Origin: Takakia lepidozioides
Lineage: Eukaryota; Streptophyta; Takakiopsida; Takakiales; Takakiaceae
Direction of reading: 5' to 3'
DNA length: 64,000 nucleotides
Assembly: GCA_030704615.1 (NCBI GenBank)
Contig: CM060733.1
Coordinates: 8,248,001 to 8,312,000 of the forward strand
A program made the position numbers and the translations under genes. The first letter of the stretch is position 1; each line of letters opens with the position of its first letter. Below the pieces are notes generated by a model. The model searched no databases and was not told the origin of the DNA. It saw nothing but the letters and a program-made list of their open reading frames with translations. Positions 12,601-23,700 of this stretch are shown piece after piece.

Positions 12601-13421
12601 TTGGATTTGTATGGCATACATTCCATCTTCTTACAACCAACATGAGACGGGAGCTCGAAGCGGTCAAAGCGAGGAGACGCGCACGTATCCGGCAGAGGGA
12701 AAAATCAGTTGTGGGCCAATAACCCCCCCCCCCCTGGATGCTCCGGCAGGCTCTATCATGGGCAAAAGCCCGGCCACCATTGCCCCTTCTCCATCTCTTA
12801 TGCCTGCGGATATGTTATGGGAGGACATATTGGTGCAAGAAGAGTCAGAACAACCAGTCATACCGTTAAACAAAAACAAGATGATGGCGTAGGCACAAAA
12901 GCTCACCCAAAGTGACGTTATGATTTACTTCCCTGGCAAACCACGCACAACATCAAGCATTCGTCGCTGGATTCTGCAGCACCTCGGAGGGGAGGGAGGA
13001 CTTGCACACCACTTCTGCCTCTCCATGGGCGGAGGGTGCAATGCCATCATGTTCTCCGCCTCAGCGGATGCAAACAAGACTCTGCGTTTCACTCACCAAT
13101 CATTTCTCAAAATCTTCATCTTCCCCTGGACACATGACTGGGGACACAAAAGGGAAATCCTTTGGAGGCCACGAGTGATATCCATTCCTTTCCTCTTACC
13201 TACGTACCTCACCTCGCTACCCGAAATTGGTGCTAGTTTCGGCACCTTCATTGGTGCCATCAATGTTTTCGAGCCAGCACATGATCAAATTTTCAGTGTT
13301 GACACTGAAGTCGCGCACCATGATTTCAACTCTGACAATGGAGTCCCCAAGCTCGTTGTACTCATGCCAGAGAATGCCAAAGTTGGGAAGTCAATCAAGC
13401 TTCATACGATTGATGACTCTT

Positions 13422-13430
13422 ACATCGTGG
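13422..13430. repeat. Left 9-bp target site duplication
   Basis: ACATCGTGG, identical to 15054-15062, flanks the Mutator-like element. A 9-bp duplication is characteristic of the Mutator superfamily. Confidence 0.9.
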
Positions 13431-13639
13431 CCTAGTTATCATTCCTAACGTGACGTGGCCCTGACACGTCGGCCGTCATGTCTGACATGCGTCACGTCAC
13501 GTTGAATCCGGACGTTTATCCATGTAAATATTTTTATATTTGACTTTTACGATTTACTTCTACCCTTTGTAATGACATGGCAACCATGTTGTAAAACAGA
13601 CGTGGCCAATTATTAATATTTATTAATTATTTAAAAAAA

Positions 13640-14070
13640 AATGCATCCGTCTATATTGGCGGTCGCATATAATTTATTATTTTTTAAATGAAGTGACCGC
13701 CTATATTGGCGGTCGCAGGTAATTTATTAATTTTTAAATGAAACAACCGCCCCTATTGGCGGCCGCTTGTAGATTGATGGTTGCTCGTACTTTATTATAT
13801 TATTATTATTATATCTTAAATATACTTTATAAAAATATAGCGACCGCCATTTAGCAGCGGTTACTTATTTTTATTTTTAGTAAAATTTTGAAAAATGCAA
13901 CGACCGCCATTATTTTTGTTAATAAACAATACAACGACCGCCATTTGGCGGTAGTCACTTGATTTGATTTTGATTCTTAAATGAAGCGACCGCCGTTTGG
14001 CGGTTGCTTACTTAATATATTTTTTTAAATGAAGCGACCGCCATGCGGCGGTCGCGTGTTTTTTATTTTT
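13640..14070. repeat. Left array of CGACCGCC palindromes
   Basis: At least six copies of a motif of the form GCGACCGCC-(3-8 bp)-GGCGGTCGC, some complete palindromes and some half-sites, are separated by AT-rich spacers containing TTTTTAAATGAA. Subterminal repeats of this sort commonly serve as transposase-binding sites in plant DNA transposons; that role is inferred here. Confidence 0.8.
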
Positions 14071-14180
14071 TTGGAAATCCAGGGGACGGGTGTTTTTCAA
14101 TACCAAGGACTACATTCATCCCTCATCTTCACCCAATATCCACTATCCTGGGCCGTAGCGATGCAAACAACAAAAAATAG

Positions 14181-14540
14181 TTACCTATAAATGAACGTGT
14201 TGTGAATGTAGAGTGCAATGCGATAGCCCAACACTTCTACACCTATCAGCAACCCAAGTGGGTCGATGTGGGTTGTAATGTTGAGCTTATACACAATCTG
14301 CTGAAGTGGTTTTGATGGAAGCCACAACGGCAAAATGTGCGCACCCTCCTCTTGAGGTACGCTCTCGTTCAATGGAAGAGAACATCCAAAGCAACCTTAA
14401 GTGTTTGTGCCAAAAGAAGTGAGGAGCTTGATGACCCTGCTCCCTTATATACGATCCATGAAAGATGAAAGTGAAATGAAAGTGAAATAAGTAAATAACG
14501 AACCAATAGCGCCTACCCGAAAAATGCGGTACAATCATAT
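14181..14540 (-). other. Core of the MULE: TATA box and short coding-like segment
   Basis: On the minus strand TATATAAG lies at 14444-14452. About 75 bp further comes a coding-like frame (14181-14372) containing HILPLWLPSKPLQQIVYKL and ending at a donor-like AG/GTAACT. The alternative frame begins with an ATG and stops after about 32 codons. This looks like a captured promoter plus first exon of a host gene, or a decayed piece of the parent element. The protein family was not recognised. Confidence 0.4.
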
Positions 14541-14559
14541 TTGTTATAATTTTGAAATT

Positions 14560-14945
14560 AAGGTCGCTTTTATTTTCATATGTCGCTTATTTTTTTTATA
14601 TAATTTTAAATTTCCTGACCATCATATGGCGGTCGTATGTTTTTCTATATATCGCTTGTTTTTTTAAAAAAAATTAGGCGACCGCCAATCTTGCTTTTGT
14701 TTAAAAAAAATTGAAGCAACCGCCAATATGGCGGTCGCTATTTCTTTTTTTTATTTCAAAAAATAAAGTGACCGCCAGTGCGACCGCCAATCTTGCTTTT
14801 AAAAAAAAAAAAATTGAAACGACCGCCAATACGGTGGTCGCTATTTTTTTTTTAAATTTTGAAAAACAAAACGTCTCCCATAATTGTCGGCCGTGTTTAT
14901 TTTGTTAATCTTCAAAATGTATTTGCGACCGCCATAGTGTCGGCG
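14560..14945. repeat. Right array of CGACCGCC palindromes
   Basis: Several copies of the same CGACCGCCAAT / GGCGGTCGC motif found in the left array occur here, again separated by A- or T-rich spacers. The two arrays are placed roughly symmetrically inside the element. Confidence 0.8.
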
Positions 14946-15053
14946 ACGTGGCTGCTTAAGTGCCAGTATTTTACCTGGTACTATTTTTACCAAAATATTC
15001 CCCGAACATGACGTGACCTGACGCTGACGGACGGACGTGACGCTGATAACTGG

Positions 15054-15062
15054 ACATCGTGG
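15054..15062. repeat. Right 9-bp target site duplication
   Basis: ACATCGTGG, identical to 13422-13430. It lies directly upstream of the continuation of the gag-like reading frame. Confidence 0.9.
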
Positions 15063-15235
15063 TCACCATAAGAGAGGAGGTGCTACCGGTCATCTGCTTC
15101 TTGTGCAATGCAGAGGGTCATATCAAGGCTGACTGTCCCAATAAGAGAGATGAAGATTCATCACAGCCCCTGCAGACCACTTCAAAACAGGGACAAAACA
15201 CTTCTGCAAAAGAAGCTAGTATCGAACATAAATAA

Positions 15236-16742
15236 AAATATCATTGACTCGGCAGACCAGCACACTACCAAGAAAAGAAAAAGAAGTATGGATCCCCCCA
15301 GCTGGCCCCATACTGCCAACAAGCTCGGGCTTCTGCCGTGTAAGTCTCATGGAGGCATGGGCCTCCTTCCCCTTCACTAAATCCGACTTGCAACAGCTTG
15401 ACAGTACCAGCTTGGCGGTCAGCTTTTTGGAGCTCCACTCCTTTAAATCCAGGCCTCTTACAGGCTAGGAACCAGGCTCCAATTACGCCAGAGAGAAAGC
15501 GGCCATTTGTGTCACCCCCCTGTTGTACAATTTCATAGATGACTACACAAATTTCTTCTTCCCCAGTATCAAGGAAGGATTTTAGACAGCCTGGGTCACA
15601 GAGGCGATAGCACTCGAATTTGGAATAGGCAGAGAAAGAGAGATCATGCTGGCACTCACAAAGCAAGCTCTACATGACTTTTTTCCTAAACTGAGTCTCT
15701 CACTTGCTCATATCAAGATGTTGGTATCATGATTGTTAACAATGACTCTCACACCGATTTGGCTATTGTGCATATGATGCCAGTGATTTACAGTAGAGAC
15801 TTGGACACCACTGGTGCCCATAACTCCTGGATATGGGGTATGCAAATATTTTATGTCTTGCAAGGTCAAGGATCCGATTGAGTGCTCGAAGCAAGCAAAT
15901 CTTTGAAGAGGGTCTCAGATGGGGGATGAGCACTACGAGATGCACAAGAAAAAGATGGCTCTTCCCCAGCATGAGCCAAACATGAACAGGGAATTGGTTC
16001 TAGCAAACGACGTGCACTTCAACATTTCTACAAATGCAGCCCCAGACCACTCCATCATATTTCTGCTGCCAGAGATGGTCGATTCTCCACCATCGCTATT
16101 TCCAGAGCTTCGGAGCAATGAGGGAGGAAATTGTTTGAAGATTTCCTTAGTCCTGGGGCAAAGGCGACTTGCTCGGCTCCAGTCTATCCAACATGCGTTT
16201 TACCTGGAATCTATCCATCCCCAATCAATGGGAAGTCCCCTGGTGATGGGGAGGACAGAATTCAACTCGCGTCACAAGAAATATCGGGACCCAAAATTTA
16301 GAGCTCAACTCAAGTTTTGATACTGGTACCTCTTGCTTCACAGATCACCAGGGCACTTTCAAAGGCTGCTTTCTAGTACCTCATGCTGGCGAGATCTTGT
16401 GCTCACTTATCAGCTCCTCGGCTTCACAATCCCTCCTTGCTTTGGGCAGCTTTTATCTTCACTAGGATTGTCAAGTTACTCTGCAGTTTCAAATCTCATC
16501 TCCTTCTTTACGACTCATTTGACTCCTGCCTGTCTCTCACTCGTTTCTCACCAACCTCGACTCTCTTAGTCTCTCTCTCACCAATCCCTGTTGTTAGCAA
16601 GTTAGCTAGGGTCACGGGGAAGTTCTCCCTCTGTAAGCCTCCACGGCCTCTCTAGGTGGTTATTTTTTCCACCTATGTGACTTTTTGTTCCTATTAATTT
16701 GATTAAAAGGGCCTCTGTCCCTTTTGTCAAAAAAAAAAAAAA
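15236..16742 (+). mobile_element. Probable 3' part of the non-LTR element, ending in poly(A)
   Basis: Downstream of the zinc-knuckle ORF are broken coding-like frames, including 15919-16320 (133 codons, family unknown). Then comes a T-rich 3' end and a 14-base A tract at 16729-16742. An A tail without a nearby AATAAA is typical of LINE 3' ends. No reverse transcriptase or endonuclease motif was seen, so the element would be internally deleted or non-autonomous. Its exact limits and target duplication were not found. Confidence 0.45.
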
Positions 16743-18065
16743 CAATCCCTATAAATATACAGGGAAAGTTGGTGTACGAATATACATGGAAAGATGGTGT
16801 ACATTCTCTGTGAATATGCATGGTAAAGACGGGCTTCTTTCCTTGTAATAAAGCAGAGTTTCTCCTTTTATAATGTGTACTTTTTCCCTTTCATTTATAT
16901 GCACATTTTCCCATAGTTTTTTTTATTTTTGTTTTTTTTGCGGAACAGGGCAGCGGCCCTGGTAATTTTATTTGAATTACATAGTTCTTATCTTGAAAAG
17001 TTGCATCCTTCCCTGCGAGAATACGGATAATTCATGTAGTTTACCCTGTGACAGAGGAGGGAAGGTGAAAATTTTCACCTCTGTTGGACCATTCCCTGTG
17101 ATGCATGGTTTTCAGAGGGTAACTTGTCTTCTTTATCCGAAGGGAACTCCATTGCAGAGTGACGGATCACTTACTCGCCCTCAGGAATACAGACAACACA
17201 AACAGTACTCAGCTCAAAACATCCTGGAATCATGCAAGCATCAATGCAAGACATCAAGAAGTGGAGTACAGAAGGCAGAGCAAAAGCAGAGCACGCATTG
17301 AGTCTTGCAGGCCTTGTGTATTACGTATAAACAAAACACTCTGCACTTGCAGCAGCTCCATCTCAGAGTCAAAGTCAAAACACTGACGATGGTGCAGAAA
17401 TGAGTGCAAGAGAAGCGTGGGCCTGGCAAGGCCGCCCACATGCTGTCTGCGGCCCTCAAACCTCAAACCCTAACTGCTTCTCCATATTTTTATATATATC
17501 TATCTAAACTAAATACGGCCACTGGGGATCTGACATGTGGCAGTACCAGATCACAATTTAAACCCAGAAGCGGGATCGCGTAGATTGGTGGCGTTCTATT
17601 ATTTTATTACCAGTACTGGCGATGAAGTTTTGAATTAGTTCAAGACAGGTGTAGGTAGCCAGAATTATTCATCCATATATGTAAATGAATGAAATCACTC
17701 CATGAATAATTTTATGCGCGTGTCAGCAGGTTGTGCCCAGTCGGTAGGGCAGCCTGGCTTGCATGTATTTCATGCATTTTATTTTATTTTATTTTGTTGT
17801 TGGTATTATTATTATTATTATTATTATTTCGAGAAGAGGGCTTAGCCTCAGAGCTTTATTTGAATTATTGAAATTATTATTATTATGTTGGAACTTGGGA
17901 ATAATAAGTAGTACCCTTTACGAAAAGAAAAGAAAAAAGGTAGTACCAAAAAGTGCGTATGGGGGTATAATCTTCCTCCCTTTCCCTTGGGCCTTGTGTT
18001 TGGCGCCCCCATGGCGAAGTTACTTTGAAGGAGGTTATTTTGTTTTTTTTACTTTAAGAAAAAAA
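16743..18065. other. No gene recognised
   Basis: AT-rich sequence with an ATTTT run and an (ATT)n run at 17775-17827. A phrase resembling a retroposon end (GGGC...TTTATTTGAATTA) occurs near 16950 and again near 17840, suggesting two fragments of the same repeat family. Nothing further was identified. Confidence 0.4.
17775..17827. repeat. ATTTT and ATT microsatellites
   Basis: A short (ATTTT)n tract is followed by (ATT)n of about eight units. Confidence 0.9.
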
Positions 18066-18069
18066 GGAA

Positions 18070-18240
18070 ACCTGGGAGCGAGGAGGCCACAATTCAGGCC
18101 ATTGAGGAGGGGGAACAATTAACCCCCTTTCATTTCTGGGCCATGAGGCTACAGGACGATCAACGCCCAGACATACTGTCAGGAACAATCCCACACACGG
18201 GGCAGGGCAGCGGGTTTGAACCCCGAACCACCACGGTTTT
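18070..18240 (-). mobile_element. SINE-like copy, minus strand
   Basis: Read on the minus strand, a pol III box-B-like sequence (GGGGTTCAAACCCGCTGCC) is followed by text that parallels the better copy at 19860-20035. Shared features are a CCCA-GAA segment, GAAAG(A/G)GGTTAATT, a CTC-rich patch and a final T/A-rich end. Box A was not recognised, so the 5' end is probably truncated. Confidence 0.5.
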
Positions 18241-18802
18241 TTCACTGGAAAATCATGACAAATAGCAAGGAATACTGACCCTTCATTTGTCTTTTGGTAC
18301 ACATGGTCTATGGAATCCCAAAACAGCTATCATGGTTGGGGCCGCAGGCCTTGGGACTTGAGTGGAATATTCCAGAAACATAGGTAAAGATTCTGTAGGC
18401 TTTGAGATGCAATGTGGCTTGAGCTAATGTCCTTGGCTTGAGGCTCAACCTCAAGACGTATAATGTATTTTCTATATATTTTCAAAATACGTATATCTTA
18501 TCTGGAAAAATATAAGGGATGGGCAGTAATAAAAAAACTTCAGGCTGTAGACCTCAAGCCACGTGACCTACAAAGCCTGGACAGTCAAGCGGTTGTTCCT
18601 TTGTAAGAGGATCAGTGGTATGCAATGAAGCCTTCAGACATGACACACAAGACCAGAGTTTGCTTGGTGTACTCTCTCGATCTGGGAAGAGCTCCTCTGC
18701 CGCGCAGCAGCAAAACTCTGGCCTTGAGCTGCGGAGCCCTAAACCGGGCGGTTCCCTTCTTTGTTCCCCAATTTTCCGAAAATATTAAAAACATATTATA
18801 TA

Positions 18803-18895
18803 CATGTGGCCTAGGGTTTTAGGGCCTGAGGTCATGTGGCCTAGGGTTTAGGGCCTGAGGTCATGTGGCCTTGGATCTAGTCTTAGGGCCTAAGG
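18803..18895. repeat. Tandem repeat, about 30-bp unit
   Basis: Two nearly identical units beginning CATGTGGCCTAGGGTTT and ending GGGCCTGAGGT are followed by a partial, diverged third unit. Similar words (GCCTGAGG, CCTCAAG) recur over 18380-19100, so this interval may be a decayed larger repeat field. Confidence 0.85.
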
Positions 18896-19324
18896 CCTAG
18901 TTATGGACAAACGACCTCAAAGCCTATGCCCAAGCCGAATTGCCCCAGGTCTTACAACCTCAAGCCTTATGTCCTTAGGCTACAAATTTTTACTTAAAGC
19001 TGACCGATGAGGAAATGCCAATAAAATATATGTATTAAATTTACTTTATACGACTTTGTTGGAAGGTATTATACGTATTTTGGCCTGAGGTTCAATGTCA
19101 AGCCCAAGAGAATCTTGTCTCGAGCATTAAAGAATCTTTCCTTGAGGATAAAAGAGATTCTCCTAATAATGTCGTTCAAAAGAGAATCTTATCTTGAGAT
19201 TAAAGAATATTCTTCCCAAGTCCTATGGTTTCTGGCATCTTGTCTTCAGGTCCATGGTATTTTGGAATCTTTTCCAGAATCTTTTGGGCTTCCGTAATGG
19301 TCATATATGCATGTGCTCGGCATG

Positions 19325-19350
19325 ATAGGCCACACTAGTATATATATATA
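19325..19350. repeat. TA microsatellite
   Basis: A (TA)n run. A GGTA microsatellite follows at about 19600-19617. Confidence 0.85.
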
Positions 19351-19859
19351 TATAACTTACACATTGTGGTGTTCAAGTGGTCCTATCTGGCAGCCACGGG
19401 ATGAGACGTGAGGCAACCTTGTGGTCAATGGGGGCAAGACATGTGTTGTGTAGCTTGACCTTAGGCCGGTGGTATAAGTTAATGTATGATGATGAGGAAG
19501 GGTCTTTTGAGACTAGGGTTCATGCGTGTAGTGGGTAAAGCGTTGTCCCTGTCACTTTTTCATCATGTACCACACTACTTCCTGCTCTTTATACACTGAT
19601 GGTAGGTAGGTAGGTAGAGCGTGTAGTGTAGTGTAGTTGGATGGTACCCCCCTAGGGATTCCTCTCTTTGCTTTCTGCAAAGGCACGTTCTTCCTAACTT
19701 ATATACTTTCCCAACCCACGTGCCCATGGGAGAGGAAAAGAGAGAGTACATTATTATGTTTACCCAGATCGTGGATTTCGGAGGCCGATTGTGTTTGTTT
19801 TCTTCCAAAGGAAATCTGGGTTGAGATTTAACAAGCATAGAAAGAGACCAGAGTGCCAC

Positions 19860-20035
19860 ACAGGTGCTCCTGGGTTCAAATCCTGCTACCTTGTTGGGTG
19901 TGGTCGTCGCCTTGTCCCATGAGCCTTATGCGACGAGATTACTGTGAAAGAGGTTAATTCTCTCCTCTCACTATAGCTGGTTTGTGAGCAGGCGCTCCAC
20001 TATTTTTTGAGAAAAAAAGAAAGAAAAAAAGAGAA
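19860..20035 (+). mobile_element. SINE-like copy, plus strand
   Basis: A good box B (GGTTCAAATCC at 19873-19883) is followed by a body of about 130 bp and an A-rich tail at 20012-20033. This is the layout of tRNA-derived plant SINEs. Box A is not visible at the expected 30-40 bp upstream, indicating 5' truncation or decay. It shares several blocks with the minus-strand copy at 18070-18240. Confidence 0.6.
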
Positions 20036-20155
20036 ATCATGGTGGCAAAATTCTGGAGGAGTTAGGCCTTTGAGGGGTTTTATGGAGGGCTTGGGAGACG
20101 TGTGTGGCAAGCCGGCTGTCAAATCCCCACCCCCTGTCCAACTCTGCCCTCCTTC

Positions 20156-20427
20156 TTGCTCCTCCTCGTCCCAGCAGCCATTCTTTTAGTGGTGAATAAT
20201 TGCAAAAATTCAACCTCAAAAAATAAAATGGAATATTTTGTAGCAGATTCCCTTTTCTTTCATGGACGAAACTCCAAATAAAAAATAAATTATGGATGAA
20301 TTTGCCAAACATGGATGACATCAATGGATAAAAGTACATAAGAGGATGATTCTATCCAAATTTGAATGGCTATTTCTGCAAAACTCAGTAGCCACTCTTG
20401 CTATTTTCCAAATTTCAAGAAACAAAT
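20156..20427 (+). repeat. Dispersed repeat, copy 1
   Basis: This segment is repeated in the same orientation at about 25336-25605. Shared landmarks include CAGCCATTCTTTTAGTGG near the start, CAAATAAAAAATAAATTATG in the middle and CTATTT-CTGCAAAACTC near the end. It is preceded at 20115-20131 by GCTGTCAAATCCCCACC, whose exact reverse complement follows copy 2 at 25730-25746. The copies may be opposite halves of a terminal-inverted-repeat element. Confidence 0.75.
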
Positions 20428-20734
20428 CGCCAAGTCCCTTGTTCTTGCTCTTCTCCTCTCCTCTCCTCTCATGTTAAGGATTTTGCCTGTCTAGGATGGA
20501 TTAAAAAGCAGAATTCTAGGCCTATTGGCACTAGCACATTTGCCAATTGCACTAGCACATTATGAAACATAATATGTTTGATTATGACTTGCAAGCCAAT
20601 GAGAGGGCGGCAGACACAATCCTTAACGCTATGGAATGCCCCCACATGCCATTACGGCGGTTTCGGTGGCAGCTCGCCCTCCGGCTCTCCACCACCTTAC
20701 CGCCACAATGGGCCCATTCCATAGTACATCAGGT

Positions 20735-20762
20735 TATAAGGTAGTCACACCCAAATATGAGC
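20735..20762 (+). repeat. Left terminal inverted repeat of pogo-like element
   Basis: The 28-bp sequence matches the reverse complement of 24237-24264 at 26 of 28 positions, beginning TATAAGGTAGT. The outer TA on each side fits the TA target duplication of the Tc1/mariner-pogo group. Confidence 0.85.
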
Positions 20763-23700
20763 GGGTCTTGAAATGGACCCCTATTTGTGGGCCATAAAGT
20801 GGGTTCATACACCCCTTAAATGGAGACACCGCATTCAATGGGCTAGATTGGATGCACTTATGGGCATCCTCCTCTACATGTAGATTTGTTACGTGACCGT
20901 ACGCATACATAATATTATACGATGTGTAACTTGATTAGGGCTGCATCTTAATAAAGCCGAGGTTTTGGTGTACACACGTTCTTAATTTAATTAACGTTGT
21001 TTGAAGGCCCAAGTGGGTCAGATTTGCGGCGATGTAATTTTCATTGAGTGTTGGGCGGCTCCTCACATTCAAATTCATAGACTGCCCATTTGAAACTCGC
21101 GCCGAAAACTATGAACGACCACAATACACATATCTCGCTAACTGCAGTGCACGATCCATGAGGGGGGCTGCGTAGCTTAGAGATGATTCTTGGATCAGTT
21201 TAGGCTTAGTACAAACTTAAGATAGTTGCTAGTTTAGTTGCTGGGATTCAGATCATAGGAGAGACGTGTGTTTGCTGCAGTAACTTAGCCATGGACCAAG
21301 ATTTTAGGCCTTCCCAAGCTTTCCGATTGCTGCCAAACACTGAGGTAGTTGATGAGGGTGACAACGCAGTAGAGATTGACAGCCAGGCTAGTGAGTCTGA
21401 TCGTGCATACAATGAGCGTTGTGAACATGCAGCAAATGAGGGCAGTCAAAGTGAAGACGAGAGTGATCGATATTATCAATGGGGCCAAGGGCAGGATTCC
21501 AATGTTGAATTTCAAGTTGGTCATGGATCTACAAAAGAGTTTCCACCTGAAGTGATGATCGATACAACTACACATGCAACAAAAGGACCATCAGATCCAG
21601 CTAATTTCAATGTGGAGAGTAATGAAGATGTTCCTGCTAGGACGGGAGGGCGACCAAGAAGAGGACCACGTCCACATAAAAACGGGAACTGGACTGATGT
21701 GCAGCTCCAAGGAGCCATGGCAGCTGTTGATCGTGGGGACGACATCAGATCTGCGGCACTGATGTTTGGGGTACCTGCAACTAGTCTACGAAACCATTAG
21801 TATGGAGTTATTACGACAAGGAAGAGAGGTAGCAAGGGAACGCTAGATGCCAAGGAGGAGGATGAACTAGTGAAGTACATTGAAAAAATGCAAGATATTG
21901 GTCACCCATTGACACTGACCCAACTCCGTCTCAAGGTAGCAGAAGTTACTCAAGAACGGCTCATACCTTTCACACAAAGGATCCCTGGCTAGGGGTGGGT
22001 GAGATGGTTCGTCTAGACATCCACACCTAAGTCTCAGTTGAGAGTGGAAGGGCCAAGGGACTATGTCCTGAAAATGTTCAAACATTCTATGCTAACTTAA
22101 CATAAATGTACAACAAGCATAACTATGGGGCTGAGATGATCTGGAATTGCGACGAATCAGGGGCCCAATCTGGGCGAAATGGATGTGTTGTTGTGCTTGC
22201 CAAGGTTGGTTCAAGAGCTGTCCATTCGATAACGCCAGATCAACGCGAATGGTTGAGTGTCCTCACCTGCATGAACGCTGCATGAAGTTATATTCCGAAC
22301 TTCTACATTTTCAAAGGTAAAAGATTTCGTCGTAATTACATTCACAAATGCGAATCTGGTGCTACAATGGCAATGCAAAGAAAGACATGGATGACATCAG
22401 TATTATTTCACAAATAGGCACTTGCTGATCTTGGATGGTCATAACTCACATGTTACTATAGATGTTGTCAAACAAGCTAGATCAGTAGGACTGGACGTGA
22501 TTACACTTCCTTCCCACACTTCCCATGCACTCCAGCCTCTTGATGTGGTTGTGTTCAAGCCATTCAAGACAGCTTTCCGAAAGTACAGAGATGTATGGAC
22601 CATGGCTCACAAGGGGAGATGAGCTCTCAAGGAAGATCTGGCCCAATGGGTCTCACTTGCCTTGAAGAAGGGACTGACCCCCCACAACATTGCAAAGGGG
22701 TTCAAGATTACAGGCATTTGGCCACTCAATTCTAAAGCTATGGTGGGAAAAATGGGCCCATCTGAGTGTTTCTCAAACCAAACAGAAGAGCAGACCTGCA
22801 CAGACCCCATGCATCCTATCACTCCAGAACTAGAGGAAGAAGACCTGGTTTCAGAGCTTCACGTGGAAGAGATATTGGGCACTTGTGTGTCGGATACAAT
22901 TGAAGACCAGCACCACTACTTTGTGGTGGTTGACGATGGGGATGACCAAGTTCAGCCCAATAACGTCGACGACGATGAAGAGGAGGCAGTGGGGGCGAGT
23001 CAGGAGCCCATGGAGGTCGACGATGACTCCTCGCTGGTGGTAGTCCAGCCATCCCTACCTAGGCCAAGTTCAATCTCGCGCTTCCTTACGCTACCAGGAC
23101 ACCTGCACATACAAATAGGAGAATCAGATTGAATGCCAACGATCCCATTATAGACTATAGCAAGTCAATAATCATGACATCGGATGTATACTTAACATCT
23201 CTGGAACAAAAAGCTAGACTAAAAGATGAGGCCATTAAAGCTCGTGAGCGGAAGAAAGAGGAGGCGTTGCAGCCAAAACCAAACGTGCAGCAGAAAAAGA
23301 CACTCAAGCTGAGGCTAAGTGGGCCCGCGTTGAGGAATGTCAGGCCAGGAAAGCCTTCGACATGCGCTGGTCAGTGAAGACCGGTGCAAAGGCAGGGGAT
23401 AAACTACATGCAGCCATAAAAAACAACATTCCATCTCCACCAGGTGCTTGGGTCCCCCATTCTGCGGGTGGGCTCCAGCCGTTTGCAAGCACAATCAAAA
23501 AATGGCCATAGCCAAACGCGGGGCCAAGCAGCATGGTGAAGACAACAGCCCTTTCACCATCATCTCTCCCCCATGGGCGCATCAATCAAGAGTGGGACCA
23601 CCTGCAATGGAGTAAAAGGTCTCTAGCAGCGGGCCATGGTGGTGGGAAAGATGACCAACCTGGAAGAAGACGACCATGAAAATGGCGGGAGGACGAGAGC

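Larger units (their letters stand above)
13431..15053. mobile_element. Non-autonomous Mutator-like element (MULE) with palindrome arrays
   Basis: The 1623-bp element is bounded by 9-bp direct repeats (ACATCGTGG) and by imperfect terminal inverted repeats: CCTAGTTATCA on the left, TGATAACTGG on the right. Both ends then continue with ACGTGACG-like motifs. It encodes no transposase. Two arrays of a GCGACCGCC(N)GGCGGTCGC-type palindrome, at 13640-14070 and 14560-14945, flank a roughly 490-bp core with its own promoter-like TATA sequence on the minus strand. It inserted into the gag-like gene after that gene's frame was laid down. The superfamily call rests on the duplication length, since the terminal repeats are short. 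Confidence 0.8.
12622..15235 (+). pseudogene. Retroelement gag-like gene, DUF4283-like plus CCHC knuckle, split by a transposon
   Basis: The first part runs to 13432 and the second from 15063 to 15235; between them sits the Mutator-like element at 13431-15053. When the element and one copy of its target duplication are ignored, the frame continues uninterrupted. The first part contains a nucleic-acid-binding DUF4283-like region around 12920-13435 (GGGCNAIMFSASADANKT, then FIFPWTHDW, as in ORF1/gag proteins of plant retroelements). The second part carries a perfect CX2CX4HX4C zinc knuckle (CFLCNAEGHIKADC) followed by a hydrophilic tail. A stop at 12891-12893 and a possible frameshift in the poly-C run near 12722 break the N-terminal part. 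No reverse transcriptase was found downstream, so it may be a deleted LINE or a domesticated gag fragment now dead. Confidence 0.75.

Noticed and set aside
13640-14945. CRISPR-like array
   Set aside because: The spaced repeats are palindromes of variable completeness with similar AT-rich spacers, inside a transposon in a eukaryotic genome, with no cas genes.
20630-20723. Small inverted repeat CTATGGAATG / CATTCCATAG as another MITE
   Set aside because: The repeat is only ten bases, the interior is GC-rich without further pairing, and no target duplication is visible.
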